Shown here: positions 11,582-26,500 of the stretch, piece after piece
Position numbering within the stretch: position 1 is the stretch's first letter
Layout of the letters: every line of letters begins with the position of its first letter
Program-made: the position numbers and the translations under genes
The notes under the pieces: model-generated
Told to the model about the DNA's origin: nothing
The model's database searches: none
The model's input: only the letters and a program-made list of their open reading frames with translations
NCBI GenBank assembly: GCA_963921795.1
Contig: OY997641.1
Coordinates: 61,571,000-61,634,999, forward strand
Source of the DNA: Nannobrachium achirus
Taxonomy: Eukaryota > Chordata > Actinopteri > Myctophiformes > Myctophidae
DNA: 64,000 nucleotides
Reading direction: 5' to 3'

Positions 11582-12148
11582 TAGGGGTGTAACGATATAG
11601 TAACTGTATCGAAATATCGTTTTTAACTTAAAAAAATCGAAGTAGATCGAAATGAAAACAGCTAAAATCGAATCGTATCGTTTTATTTTGTATCGTATCG
11701 AATCGGCAGTGCAAAGAATCGATTGTATCGAAACTACCTACTTGTGCATTGTATTTAGCATTTTTAAGAAGAAAAAATAAAAAGGAGGGGTTTAATTACT
11801 TTTCCTTTCCATAAAGCTACACTGGTCTATCGATAAATGTGTGTAATCTCTGGGTTCATGTCAAGGTGCAGGTTTGTCAATATACAATGTCCATGTATTT
11901 GGCAGATAATCACTGTGTTTACTTATTTATATCCATAATAATACATGTTTCCCTTAAAAACCTGCACTATCCACACCTTTCACACAGATTTAATGTCTTT
12001 GCTAAATAGTTACTATATCGATTTTAAATCATTAAATCGAATCGTATCGTATCACCATGAATGAACCAATATCGTCCATGTATCGTATCGTTAACCATGT
12101 ATCGTGATATGTATCGAATCGCTATTAAAATGTATCGTTACACCCCTA
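11582..12148. mobile_element. hAT-type non-autonomous element, copy 2
   Basis: Practically identical to 9872-10438 and with the same TSD (11574-11581 and 12149-12156). Because it sits at the same place in the tandem unit, it arose by unit duplication, not by a second insertion. Confidence 0.92.
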
Positions 12149-15100
12149 GTTCTTGCTGTAAAGCTTTGGTCATTTAGCAGTGCCCCACATGATTAAATAG
12201 TCTCTCACAGGTTGCAGACACGGGTAGACTAATGCTGCGATTACAATGGCAGTTGCAAAGATACAGGCTATACCATTCTTTTTTCAATGGAAACCAGTGA
12301 CATGAAGATACATGGGACATTTGTAGCTGCTATAAAAGCTACCAAAAAGTTGAGCTGTTTTCAATTTCACATAGGTCCTACTGCACAAAGATACAAATAT
12401 GTTGTGTAGCTTTGTATATTTTGTATCTGCCAGTGAACAAAGCATTATGCACACATAATTTGGAACAAATCAAAATCAATTCGACATAATTAAAAAAGTA
12501 AAAAATAAATAAAGTAAAGATTCATTATTCTTAATGTTCTCATCCACCCCTACCTCAGATTACAATAAAGTACAAACTAACACTAAAACTAAACATTTTC
12601 AAAAACTAAAGACCAAACATGCAAACCCTATTTAAAAACGAAGCAACCTAAACTGAAAAAAATAAATACAAAATAAAATAATAATAATAATGGAAAAATG
12701 CAAAACTAATCTTTGTTCTATCTCAAAGACTCAGTCAGTGAGGTGACCATTAAGTTTACAAGGTTTCTGTTTGACCTCTTCGTAAGCAAAAATGTCACAT
12801 GACATACAAGAAAATAACATAAAATACAAAGAAATTACTGATATATTTCATTTTGAAAGTATAAAGTTTCAATTACTTTATACTTTCAAAATAAATGTTT
12901 GAAATACTTATACAAATACCTGTATATATACAGATACATTAATAACTTAAAAAAAAGAAAAAAATATATATAAACTTGTGGATGTATGCGGTCAACTCAC
13001 AACACACCTTAAGATGCATTGTGAGCTTGTACTGTACATCTGCTATTGCTTGAAATATTTGAATGTTTTTTCTGCATTAATTCACAACGATTATGATGAT
13101 CATGCAAATATAATATAATAAAACAAAAATGTTAAAAAAGAATAACTGTTCAAACCATCTAAACTAAATTGAAAAAAAAAAAAAAAAAAAAAAAACGAAT
13201 GAAAGATTATAAACTATAACATTGTTTTGTCCCAAGGAATCAGTAAGTGAGGAGGGGTGACTGTTGACCTTCACAGTTGTTGGGTTCTTGCTGTAAAGCT
13301 TTGGTCATTTAGCAGTGCCCCACATGATTAAATAGTCTCTCACAGGTTGCAGACACTGGTAGACTAATGCTGCGATTACAATGGCAGTTGCAAAGATACA
13401 GGCTATACCATTCTTTTTTCAATGGAAACCAGTGACATGAAGATACATGGGACACTTGTAGCTGCTATAAAAGCTACCAAAAAGTTGAGCTGTTTTCAAT
13501 TTCACATAGGTCCTACTGCACAAAGATACAACTATGTTGTGTAGCTTTGTATATTTTGTATCTGCCAGTGAACAAAGCATTATGCACACATAATTTGGAA
13601 CAAATCAAAATCAATTCGACATAATTAAAAAAGTAAAAAAAAATAAAGTAAAGATTCATTATTCTTAATGTTCTCATCCACCCCTACCTCAGATTACAAT
13701 AAAGTACAAACTAACACTAAAACTAAACATTTTCAAAAACTAAAGACCAAACATGCAAACCCTATTTAAAAACGAATCAACCTAAACTGAAAAAAATAAA
13801 TACAAAATAAAATAATAATAATAATGGAAAAATGCAAAACTAATCTTTGTTCTATCTCAAAGACTCAGTCAGTGAGGTGACCCTAAGTTTACAAGGTTTC
13901 TGTTTGACCTCTTCGTAAGCAAAAATGTCACATGACATACAAGAAAATAACATAAAATACAAAGAAATTACTGATATATTTCATTTTGAAAGTATAAAGT
14001 TTCAATTACTTTATACTTTCAAAATAAATGTTTGAAATACCTAATACAAATACCTGTATACATACAGATACATTAATAACTTAAAAAAAATAAAAAAAAA
14101 TAAACTTGTGGATGTATGCGGTCAACTCACAACACACCTTAAGATGCATTGTGAGCTTGTACTGTACATCTGCTATTGCTTGAAATATTTGAATGTTTTT
14201 TCTGCATTAATTCTCAACGATTATGATGATCATGCAAATATAATATAATAAAACAAAAATGTAAAAAAAAAGAATAACTGTTCAAACCATCTAAACTAAA
14301 TTGAAAAAAAAAAAAAAAAAAAAAAAAAACGAATGAAAGATTATAAACTATAACATTGTTTTGTCCCAAGGAATCAGTAAGTGAGGAGGTGTGACTGTTG
14401 ACCTTCACAGTTGTTGGCTCTTTGGGTTCTTGCAGTAAAGCTTTGGTCTTTTAGCAGTGCAGGTACCCCACATGATTAAATAGTCTCTCACAGGCTGCAG
14501 TGGTCTACCACAGGCTGGTAGAATAGTAGACTAGACTAGTAGACTAGTTTGTGAATCGAGGAAAGGAATGCAATACATCTCAGTGTGGACGGACATTAAA
14601 GGTACCTCCCCAGCTCTCCTGTTTGTAATTGTGTCAGTGATTTTGACTTAATAATACTTAAGGACCTGGCTGACTCTCACTCCCTCATCCAGGATGATAC
14701 TGGCCATGCACTTATAGATAGTATAGTCCTCCGGGATGGAACGGAGCATTTCTTGAAGTAATCTTCATCAGATTGGCATCATTATCCAAAACCGTGTCCA
14801 GGTGACTTTGACTTTTGATGTAGTTAAGGCCTGTGGCAAGACAAATCGTTTTCAAAATAATTACTGTAGGTCTACTTTGTTTTTACACTTCTACTGTATA
14901 GGCTGATAAGCTGATGATTTTTGGCATTAAATGCTCTCAGAACCTGTGATCTACTGATTCACATTTGAACTGATCCATAAGTATATTTACCGGATGTATT
15001 GGCAGATGGAAGCCCATATGCACAGATGATCCCCATTGCAGTGTGTTAAGGGCAAAGGCAACAGGCTTCATTATAGAAGCATACACAGTCAAAACTGTCC

Positions 15101-15380
15101 CTTCAGCTGGATTGAGCCTATGAAAGATGTACTGATTAATGCATACATATTTCTGGTAGGTCTAGAAAATATTTATTGTGCAAGTTAGATAAATAAAACA
15201 TATTAACTATTTCATTCTTATCCACCAAAACTATTTTCTTTTTGTTTTGTATGCCTTACTGTTCAAGAGTAGAGAGGCCAAAATGTGAAGCGGCCTCCTT
15301 GGCCAGATGTTACTGTGAATGCAAGTTTCTTGCCGATTGGTCCAGTGCTGCCTGGGATAAACTGCTCACCAACGCAAATG

Positions 15381-15421
15381 CACACGCACGCACGCACGCA
15401 CGCACACGCACACGCACACGC

Positions 15422-15502
<81 letters not shown>
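15381..15502. repeat. (CGCA)n/(CA)n microsatellite
   Basis: ACGC/ACACGC units grade into pure CA over about 120 bases. A second (CA)n lies at 16267-16374 at the equivalent place in the next duplicated block. Frames reading His-Thr or Cys-Val through these tracts are not genes. Confidence 0.95.
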
Positions 15503-15506
<4 letters not shown>

Positions 15507-16262
15507 AAACAATCTACCCCTTCTGGCAGAGATAATTATCACACAATCATATAAAGACAACTAAATTATATTGAAACTTAAGATAGATGAAGTCACCCAT
15601 AATCAGAAATGCATCAACCATGTCATTAATCAACATACTTTTCTCTTTCTTCTTCTGGATTCGTACAAGCCTTCATGAAGTCATATTTTTCAGATTGGCA
15701 TCATCATCCAAGACCAGCTGTAGGCCTATGGCAAAATACATTGTTTTCACAATAATTAGGTTTGCACATTGTTCTTAATCCTCTACTGTATAGACTGCTA
15801 AAATGCTGGATTTATAGAATTACATAGTTGTATAATATAACATATCTATTGCTTCACATTTGAACTGATACATAAGTATATTTACCAGTTGTATTGGCAG
15901 GCGGAAGCCCATATGCACAGATGATCCCCATTGCAGGGCAATGGCAACAGGCTTCATTATAGCACCATACACAATCAAAACTGCCCCTTCAGCTGGATTG
16001 AGCCTACAAAAGAAGATGTACTGATTAATGCATAGATATTTCTGGTAGGTCTACAATATATTTATTGTGCAAGTTAGATAAATAAATATACAAATAAAAC
16101 ATATTAACTATTTCATTCTTATCAACCAAAACTATTTTCTTTTTGTTTTGTATGCCTTACTGTTCAAGAGTAGAGAGGCCAAAATGTGAAGTGGCCTCCT
16201 TGGTCGGATGTTACTGTGAATGCCGTTTCTTGCCGATTGGTCCAGTGCTGCCTGGGATAAAC

Positions 16263-16377
<115 letters not shown>

Positions 16378-16999
16378 AAAAAATCTACTCCTTCTGACCA
16401 TTCTGGCCTGGCAGAGATAATTATCACACACTCATACAAAGACAACTAAATTATATTAAAACTTAAGACAGATGAAGTCATCCATTAATCAGAAATGCGT
16501 ATACCCATGCTATTAATCAACATACTTTTCTCTTTCTTCTTCTGAATTTGTACAAGCCTTCGTGAAGTCATCTTTTTCAGGTTGGTATCATCATCCAAGA
16601 CCGGATGATTTTTACTTTTGATGTACTGCATGTAGGCCTATGGCAAAATACAAGGTTTTCAAAACAATTAGGTTTGCTCATTGTTCTTATTCTTCTATTG
16701 TATAGACTGCTAAAATGATGGATTTATAACATTCCATAATTTTATAATATAACATGTCTATTGGTTCACATTTGAACTGATACATAAGTATATTTACCAG
16801 AAGTGTTGGCAGCAGGCAGGCCATACACTGATGATTTATCTTGGAATGGGTTAAGTGCCATTGCAACAGGCTTCATTATGGCAGCACACTTAGTGAAAAG
16901 TCCCATTTCAGCAGGATTGAGCCTATAAAAGATGTACAGATAAATGTATAGTTATGTATTGTTCTGGTGGGCTTACAATATATATTGTGCAATATGAAA

Positions 17000-17575
17000 T
17001 AAATACACAATTTCTATTTCATTGAAATCAACTACAATTATAAAAACACAACAAGTTGCATCATAATCTAGTGAATCCAGAAGGATCGTTTATTTATTTT
17101 TTGCATTACTTACAGTTCAAGAGTTGCAGGCCAACTTGACACCAGTTTGAACAATTGGGTGTGAAGGTCTTTCAAGTTGGTCAGTCAAGCAGTGCCTGAA
17201 ATTAGGTGCTTACAAACACATTTTGTTAAAGTTTTAAATACATTAAAATATATTTTAAATTGTTTTGGTGAGTGGTATGATTGTCAGTTTTGGTCTTGTC
17301 AGTGGTATTTTTGGTCTCATTTGATTTGATTTGAAGTAGACTGTTAATTAATGTGTGGCATGATTGGCTATTCATAGATACTCTTCAGGGCTTCAGTAAT
17401 TTTACTGTCAGCAAAAGTGTAAATCTCATCCAGCATGTTTCTTTTCTAGGTGACATAGAAATACTGTTAGAACTTCCTTTTTTTCCTGTTACCCTACAGT
17501 GATGTTGCACACGTCGTCATCATCATTGCCAATCTTGAATTTGAAACTAGTATGATTGTCCGCCTGTGTGTTTGG
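17000..17575. other. Helentron 3' flank, AT-rich
   Basis: Below the stop codon of the minus-strand frame. It contains a degenerate exon-like segment near 17115-17200 (see the triplicated block) and otherwise no coding signal. Confidence 0.4.
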
Positions 17576-20500
17576 TCATTTGTGCGTCCTCAGGTGGCTG
17601 GTGAGGCCGGCCCTTGATTTACATTTTTTGTTGCAATGGGGACATATGTGATCGGTTGTCATGGTAGTGGTAGTTTGAGGAGTTTTGGTGTTGGATCCTT
17701 GTTGCTTTCTCTTTGTCCTCTTTGCTTCATAATGTTGAACCAGGGTGCTTTCAACAGACACATTAGACGTTATTACACAGTACACAGGATTGTGGTAACT
17801 ATAGTATGTTTGTAATATTCCTGACTGGATACAATGCTGTGGCCGAGAGATGAAAATGTGGTCCAACAGTGTGTTCTTTTCAGTGGTTGCACCTGTGATT
17901 ACCTGTACATATCCTCTGGATTCAAAAACATCAAATATTGGATGCGGTGTGCTGGACAAAAGATTTTCATTAAAGTCTCCACACACAATGATTGGGTGAT
18001 GATCCATGATCTCTAAAGAATCCAAGAGGTTTTTCAGATTTGAGATGAATGAGTCAACATTGTAGGTTGGAGGTCTGTACACAGCAGCAATCAGTGCATT
18101 GAGTGGGGCTTCAACTTTGACAACGATGAACTCCAAGTCAGTTACATTATGTATGTACTGCTTTTCACGGGCTTGAATGTGTGATTTTACATATACAGCA
18201 ACTCCACCACCGTTTGTATTGGCCATGCAAGAATCGTTGGTGTAGGAAACGTGTCGGTTACGTTTGAACATACTGTACCCTTCTAAATGGAGACTGTCAG
18301 CAACAAATGATCCTTGTAGGTGAGTTTCTGTAAGACATAACACATCTGCTAGACACAGCTCATGATGACACTTTATATCATTGATATGAGGTGCAAGTCC
18401 TTCGGTGTTGTGATGGATGATGCTGAGTGTGTCAGGCCTGTTCAGAGTTTGTGTGCTGTGAGCAAGTGGCATTATGTCATCAAAGCAGACTTGTGTCATG
18501 CTCTCGAGGGCTGCAGTGATTCCAGGGTTGGAGTAGATTTTACTCTCATCCATATCAATTATGTGCAATCCACTGAGAGAGTTTACTCTACTGAGGGCTA
18601 CGTAAGCCATACCCTTTTCAAAAACGCTTTTTAGTGACACTACAGCAGTTGAGGTTGTCATGCCCTGAACCTTGTGTATTGTACATGCAAATGCAAGCCT
18701 CATGGGAAACTGTCTGCGTATCACTCCTTGCTTCAAATTATCTTCTACTCTCTCTATGTACACAACATCATCGGGTCCTCCCGAAGCTTTACCACGGTGC
18801 CTCTGTCCTGCATTTTTGTTGTCCAACTGAAGACCAATCATTTGTGTATACATAGCACCATCTTTTTCACAAGTCACTATTCTGGCAATTTTACCAAATG
18901 TACCATTCACAAGTCCATCGTCCACATCAATGTTTCTGGTGAGCATAACAGGAGCACCTAGAGCAACTTGTAGTGTGTCTGGTAAGTCTGTTTTTTTTCC
19001 TTCACATGGTTTAGCTTGTCTGACCATTCTTCCTTGTTGCTTTTTATAGTCATCTGCATCAATGTTTGTGATATCAGAATGAATCAGCTTTATAGTGTCT
19101 TTGTTGTGCTCATCTACCTCCGGATTGGTACCGAAAATGTGAAGTACATCCTTTGGGCAAAGTGCTGGTTCAGTGATGGCCTGTGAAAGCAAAGCACGGT
19201 CTGCTTCAGTCAGCGCTTCTGACTTTTTTTTTACTCGGATCCTGTTCAATGTCTCTGCATAAGCGAGATCATCCTTCTGACGCATTATCTCCGTCAATGT
19301 GATCATCTTAAAATGGTCGCGCCAACGGTCGATCTCACATGGTTCGTATAGACAGAGAAGTTTTTGTTTAACTGGTGGTAGCTGATAGAAATCTCCAACA
19401 GCAAGTACTGACATTCCTCCGAAAGGCCTTCTAATTCCTTTGACTTGTCTCAGTCTTTCATCTACATAGGCAAACAGTTTCTTTGAAATCATGGACACTT
19501 CATCGATGACAATAATTTCAGCATTTGAAAGCTCTGCTCTCACTTCATCTAGTTTGTTGCCAAGTCCAACGCATGGAATCACTAGACTTCTCGGTAGCTT
19601 AAGGATAGAATGCAGAGTTTTTCCTGAAATATTGAAAGCTGCAGTACCAGTAAAAGCGGTTAATAGCACAGTAGGCTTCGATATATCAATTTCCTCACTA
19701 TTTCTCGGGAGTTTGCGTAGTATCTTGGATGCCTCTGAGTAGATACACTTGATGAGATGTGACTTCCCTGTTCCAGCACCACCGTTTATATACAAAAGAA
19801 ACTGCTCTGCCTCTAGGCCACAAACGCGCTTTATGCACCAGTCTCTAATGGTGTAGAATATGGACGCCTGCTTCTGGTTCAGACTTTGATACATTTGGCG
19901 TAACACTACAGGGTTTATCTCAAGTGCCTCCATTGGTGCGGTTCCTGTTCTCCCGGCTTCAGCCTGATTACTATACTCTGGGACATCTTCTTGTTCATGT
20001 CCGTCATCCAAATGTCCAGCTTCACGTTCTGCAATACATTCCAACCTAACCAGTTCGGATTCAGGAGCCAGATTACACCATTCATCTCGCATGGGCCCGT
20101 TCTTCTCAAATTCCTCAATGGCACTCTCAATCTCTTGACTGTACTTCTCATATTTGGATCTGTTTTGACTGACAAGTTCAGACACAAACTGGACACAGTC
20201 TGAACCCGGCAGCTGAACACTGGCACTAGTCAAGAAGGACTGGTATGTCGGGAAGCGTCGACTTTTCAGCTGTGACGTTCCGCGGTGTGGGAGGTACAGT
20301 TTAAGTAGTGTGCCACAAAATTCCTCAGGATTCTTTTCCTGTGAAACACGGTGATATCTAATGACTGCAGGTTTCCCTTTTGATCTCTTCGTAATGAATC
20401 CCATCTTATTAAGTAGGGGTAGAACACCTTCACCCTTTTTCTGATTACCATAGACAACCCTGCAAGTGGAAGCAAAATCAGCCAAGCACATCTCCTCAAA

Positions 20501-23500
20501 GTCTTGTCTTTCAGGTCTAGCATAGTATTTTTCTGTCAACCCAGTCATCCACACATCCTCTGAGTCTGGTGTTTTGCTCTCCAAGCGTGAAAGAGGATAA
20601 CTCATTTTCAGTCTATTGTCATCAGTTGGTATGAATAAGACTTTGCGTGAACACTTTTTCATTTTTATACCGCATACACGGGTTACACACTCCTGTGCGC
20701 TAACTTCTCTCTTTTTTGTATACGCCTGCATGACTTGCCTCATTTCCCCAAGTTCGCTCATGTTGATGTCATCTTGGTGTGAGTTTTCAATCATTGCTTT
20801 GAGATATTCACTCATTCCATGCTCAGCCTTGGTGATGTAGGCTGTGATGTACATAATCACAGAGTAACCGTTAAGAATGTACTGAAGATCCATATTGGCA
20901 TCCCAAGCATCAAGAAGATCACGATTGTATGCGTTTATCATGCAGTCCTTTGGATCACGTTTCAGTATAACCTGGTTGGAGCTGCTCAGTACCTCAAGGG
21001 ATTCTGTATACTCTTGCCAGCTTAAATTGCATTTATCCAGTATCTGAGATAAATCCATAGATGCAATTTGAGGGTCGTTAAGCAACTCAATCATCGGTTT
21101 AAGCTTCTTTTTAGCAGTATTCAATACTTCCAGATTATCAGTCAGTGAAGGTCTCGTTATCGTGGTTTTATTGGCAGGGGGTTTAGGAAATCCAAATCGG
21201 CAGCCAGATTTGTTGTTTTTGCGACACGACTTGGAGTGATTTCTGCTGTGGGTCTGAAGCTGTGTAACCTTTCTGTACAGTTCTGGTTCAGTATTTGGGT
21301 CAGGCAATTGAGCTGTTATGTACTTGTCAATAAACTCACAGACCTTCTCATAAGGGTCCTCATCATACACAGGTGCTCCATCTACCCATAATATAGAGTG
21401 TATGTGAGGTGAACCACGATTTTGATATTCTAATCTATAAAAGTGATCAACAACAGGGCCAATTGGCTGTGCATCACAATGCATCAGTCTGTATAATTCA
21501 TCAACACGTTTATCAAACATGCGCATTGTTGTGACCGGATTGCTTCTTAATATTTCACACTTTGTAGTCCAATCAAGTTCTCCAAAATTAACCTCTTCAC
21601 CTTCTTGTCTCTTAATTGCTTTAATCACCTCAGGCCATCGCATCTCAGCAGCAGAAAACGTACCGAAAAAGGTTGGCTTCCCTAATTGTCTGATCATAGC
21701 AAACAGATCTCTGGTCGATTTCTCCCAATAGGCTGGGGTTCCTCTCAGTGGGTGCATGAATCTGATAGCGTCTTTGTACCGCACTAGTCTCTGAACCTCA
21801 TGTTTGTCTTGTAGCATTCTGGAGGTTATTTTGCGTCCATCTCGTGTGACAGGCTTTCCTTTACGCAGTTGTATTGTCATACTGGAAGTGGCTAAATGTA
21901 TTTCTGTTACAAATTGTGCAAAGAACAAGTAATTTGTGTCTCTGGCAAAACGTGCATCTACATTCATAAGCCTTGATTTGAAATAACTGCTGGGTGATAA
22001 CCTTTGGGGTCTTTCATCGTCAAATGCGTTTTGACCAGTGGGGAATTGAACAGGGAATGCAGAACATTCGAGCTTAGGTGTTTTGAAGAAGCTGACTGGC
22101 TTATTACCTTCAGCAGGTGCAACACTATAAATTCCTTCACTATACGTTAATAACTCCTCTGCAATGTCAGATGGTTGTAGGCATGATTCTAGGACAATGC
22201 CACCAGTTGGCTGATCACCGTCTTGTTCTGCATCTTCTGACTGATCCTGTTTTTGGTTGTCATCACACATCAGAATATCAATATGTCGTTCCTCATCTGC
22301 AAGACCATTTTGTGGCTGATTCAGTGCATTGAACTCACACCTGTCAATGTCCATCCATTCATCCTCATCATAGTCATCTTCCATGATTTCAACTTGGTTG
22401 TCTTCTTCCTCATTAATTGTTGGGTCACATAATTCAGCCTCATCTCTGATAGTGATGTTCTCATATATGGGATTTATGTTTTGAAGAGTGTGTAACGCCC
22501 GCACAAGTTTTGTCCAACTGACAGTCTGGGACAGTTGATGTCCTTTGAAGCATAATCGTCTCTTCAACTTGACTCTCAAGACTTGAGATTCACTTCTAAG
22601 TCTGGGTAAGACATTTACAGTTGCTTCTACTTCAGATGGCACACAGACCACATTACCACATATTGCTCTCTGTTGGCCTTTGGGGAGAGCGATGATTTTA
22701 GCAAATGCTATGTGCTTTGATACAAGGTGCCGCTCCAATATGTTAAGATCAAACAATTCAGGAGGAATTGGTGCTAGCTCCAAATTATTAGCCTCAGCAA
22801 GTGGTGGCATAATTCCTCTTTCAAGATAGCCATGGCATGTGGGACAAATCCATTCCTTCTTCCTCTCATTAGGTACTTTGCACTGTTGTGGATCTCTGCA
22901 TTTAGCATTACAAACATGAACATACTTTCCTGTCAAGCAAGCAGACACTACATGTGGATTCTTTACGTATTTTGTCCTAATGCATTTTCGTACTTGATTT
23001 GGAAACAATGCTCTAAGGCAGACAGTGCAAACATGAGTGGGGCCCTTTTTTATCTGTAATCGAAAGTTCGATATAGCTTTTAGAATTTCTGAATTTCTGT
23101 CTTCTGTTTCTGTCTGAATCATCGGTCCAATCTGAGTCACTGGTTCTGTTTGAATCAAAGAGGTTTCTGTTGAAGGCTCTTCTGGCTGAATAGTTTGTTT
23201 ACGTTGTATATTCTTCCGCCTGTAACCAATTTTGATTTTCATTGCACACCTAATTTTATGAATCATTCTAAATGCACGGTCATGTCTGTAGTTGTTTTTT
23301 ATGAGTCTCGCCATGATTTGATTGTGTTTCAGTCTGAATACAGGGTCATTAGCCAAACGCCTAGCAACATAAGTCTTCATGTTTTGATTGCGTTTCAGTC
23401 TGAATACAGGGTCATTAGCCAAACGCCTAGCAACATAAGTCTTCATGTTTTGATTGCGTTTCAGTCTGAATACAGGGTCATTAGCCAAACGCCTAGCAAC

Positions 23501-26500
23501 ATAAGTCTTCATGTTTTGATTGCGTTTCAGTCTGAATACAGGGTCATTAGCCAAACGCCTAGCAACATAAGTCTTCATGTTTTGATTGCGTTTCTGTCTG
23601 AATACAGGGTCATTTGCCAAATGCCTAGCAAAGTAGGACTTTTCTGTTTCTTTGAAGTCAGCATCTTGTCTGCGCCTCCTGGTTATGTAGGATTTCATGC
23701 AGGACTTTTTCTGTTCTCTATTTTTAGTATAGTTTTCCTTTTTTTGTCTTTTGTCTGCTTCCATTCGTGATTTAGCTTTTATTGTGATGTCATTGTGTGA
23801 TGTCATAGCTTTTGCTCCTCTCTTTTGTTTTCTCCTTCGCTCTTTGCAATATTTTGACTTGTTCAACATGTCTTTGTTGACGTTTTGCATCTCTGACGTA
23901 GCCAAGTGTGCATTTGTTTCTATCATGTTCATGTTTGATTCATCGCAAGTAGCGTCATGTGTGGATAACAAGATTGTGTTTGATGAGCCGAGTACATCGG
24001 TTTCAGCTTGGATAGCACTGGATGTTGTGGCAACCTCCTGCTCACACATTGGTTCAACATCAATGTCAACATTATGTTGTTGTGACATTACTATGTCCTC
24101 CAGGTAAGGTATGTCATCACTGTGAAATTCTACAGGCATCAGCTCATAATGGCATGACTGTGGTGTTTCAAAGATTCTTTGAATTTCAATGATATGATTG
24201 TACATATCAGACAACTGTGGGAAAATACGCATTACAGCTGTTCCATGTCCACCTATGAAATGGGGTAGTCCATTAGGTTGTCTTGAGTGCGGGTCAAATA
24301 AACCAAATTTACCTGATCTGTTCCTGAAAATGGCAATCGCTAAACCGCTCATAACCAGCAAAGCATATTTCACCTCAGATAGCAAACAGGTGAGTCCTGA
24401 TTGTAGATCCAGGTATTCATTTAGAGCACCAGATTCAGGTTCTCCTAATGTGCCATACCTTGAATTCTTGGTCATGTGGTATTGATGTTTATCTGCACAA
24501 ACTCTGTCTGGGAGCTCATCAGTTGCCAAATGACCAGGAGCAGGTGGTTTCTCAACTTTCTTTCCTTCCCATTTCTTTTCAGCAAACTTTCTCAGGCTCT
24601 CATTAAAGATGTCATTATACATTGCATCGCCTCTATCCAATACACGATCAAGGTCTGCACTTGTGAGGGCTCCTTTCTCATGAAGAAATGCCAGGAAAAT
24701 TAAAGAATTACAGAGACATTGCTTATTCCTGGAACGTGTATGGTATTTCACTGCATTTTGACTGTATGATGCGGTAACACTTATCACACCAGATTGATTG
24801 ATTGATTCATCATTGTGGTATCGGTAATTATCCAAGTGATCCTGATATACTTGATCCATTTTATATCTGTCACATTCTTTGTCATTTTGTGTCATTTGAC
24901 AATCCTTGAATATTTCATTTTTCTGTATTTTTCTTGATTGCGTTGTCATTTTTTCTCCTGCTGTATTTTTACACATCCCTGCACAACAAAATGGGTCATC
25001 CTTTCTCTTAACACATGTTACAACATCATAATGATTTCCATTAGTGTTATTTAAATATATTGCTTGACATCTCTGTATACCTGTAGTTACAAGACAACTA
25101 GAGAAAATACCATTCCATCCAATCCATATACCATTATTAAATGTCATAATAGTTGTTTGCAACAAGTCAGCAGCTGCAAAGATTTCAACCTCAGTAGCCC
25201 ATGTTCCTGAATAATACATTCGGGATTTAGTCAAGTATTGCTGCATAGATTCATAGCCTGCTCTCAAATACTGTTGAAATGCTGCTGTATTTTGACTAAG
25301 ATGTTTAAATATAGCACGACGGATTTTTAAATGGTTATTCTCATTACCACAGATTGCAAAAGCCAATGCTCTGAAGAAGCAGTTGCCATCACCTTTGATT
25401 AGTTTATTCTCACAAGGATCACCCATTGGTGCAAAGTCTTTGCTTTGCTCTACAGTTTGGGCACTTTCATTACTAACATTTATTTGAGAACACAAGATGT
25501 CCTGATCCACAGATCTAAGTGGCTTGAAAGACAATTTAGGTGTTATGACATCAGTAATGATGACATCTTGTATTTCAATATCATTTACTGTACTAGATGA
25601 GTCAACCATCAAACAAGGCTTTGGGGCATGAACTGTTGAATGTGTACTTTTCAACACATCACTGTAGAGTGATCGACTAGTATATGAACTTGTACTCATC
25701 ATAGATGGCTTATGTGCATAGTATCGTTGCTCTGTGTCATCTATCACAGTTACTTTGACTCCAGTCACATCAAATTGCTCACCATCTGCACACAAAGACT
25801 GTGCAAGATTACAGATATTTCTGTATAATTTTGCAATGCCAGCATGATATACCAAAACACTTTTTCCATTTCCATCAACAAGCCCTTCACAATTACGTGC
25901 ATGGGAATCAATAACAGCATACCAGTCATTCTCTCTAACAACTGCACAGGTAGTTCCTTTCAAGGTGAACAAACAAGCATCAAAGTCTACAAAAACCCTT
26001 TGTATCGCCTCATCCAATGGCAATGCCATGTCCTGCAATCCTCCATCATATTCAGAAACACCAACTTCACCACAAAAGGTCTCCCCATATATCACTGATA
26101 CAGGAATATTACACAGTACATGTCTGCTGGGCAATTCATTAACTTCAACATATCCACTTCTATGACCAATTTTACCTGCTTGACTCAAAGAAGCATACAA
26201 CACATTCCCATGGTGTAGGATCTCATCTAGGTCATTTGACCCCCAGGTAAAGACATTTCTAACTGTACTCATGATTATTGCCGTCAGACTATTTGGGACA
26301 CATTGCTTTCCAGCATATGAACCAAATTGTTCATGACCTTGATGGAATGAACCATGAACAAAAGATACTTGAGGGCAATCAGTAGTAATGCCTTGTATCA
26401 AAGTTGAATCCAAAGACTCGTGATCAGAGTTTTTGCCAGAGTTTTTTATCACATTAGATTGGCCTGTATGTTGACTGTGGTGAGAGATTCCGAACGCATG

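Larger units (their letters stand above)
9655..14500. repeat. Four-unit tandem array (1.73, 1.70, 1.13 kb and a partial unit)
   Basis: The anchor word GATTATGATGATCATGCAAA occurs at 9655, 11389, 13089 and 14219. The units share GTCCCAAGGAATCAGTAAGT, a poly-A tract, TAGTCTCTCACAGG and GGATGTATGCGGTCAACTCA. Units 1 and 2 are near-identical and each contains a 567-bp hAT-type insertion; units 3 and 4 lack it, which accounts for the length difference. No coding capacity was seen. Confidence 0.95.

Noticed and set aside
23195-23770. 191-aa plus-strand frame with repeats (SEYRVISQTPSNISLHVLIA)
   Set aside because: Antisense shadow of the 60-bp repeats in the Helentron frame.
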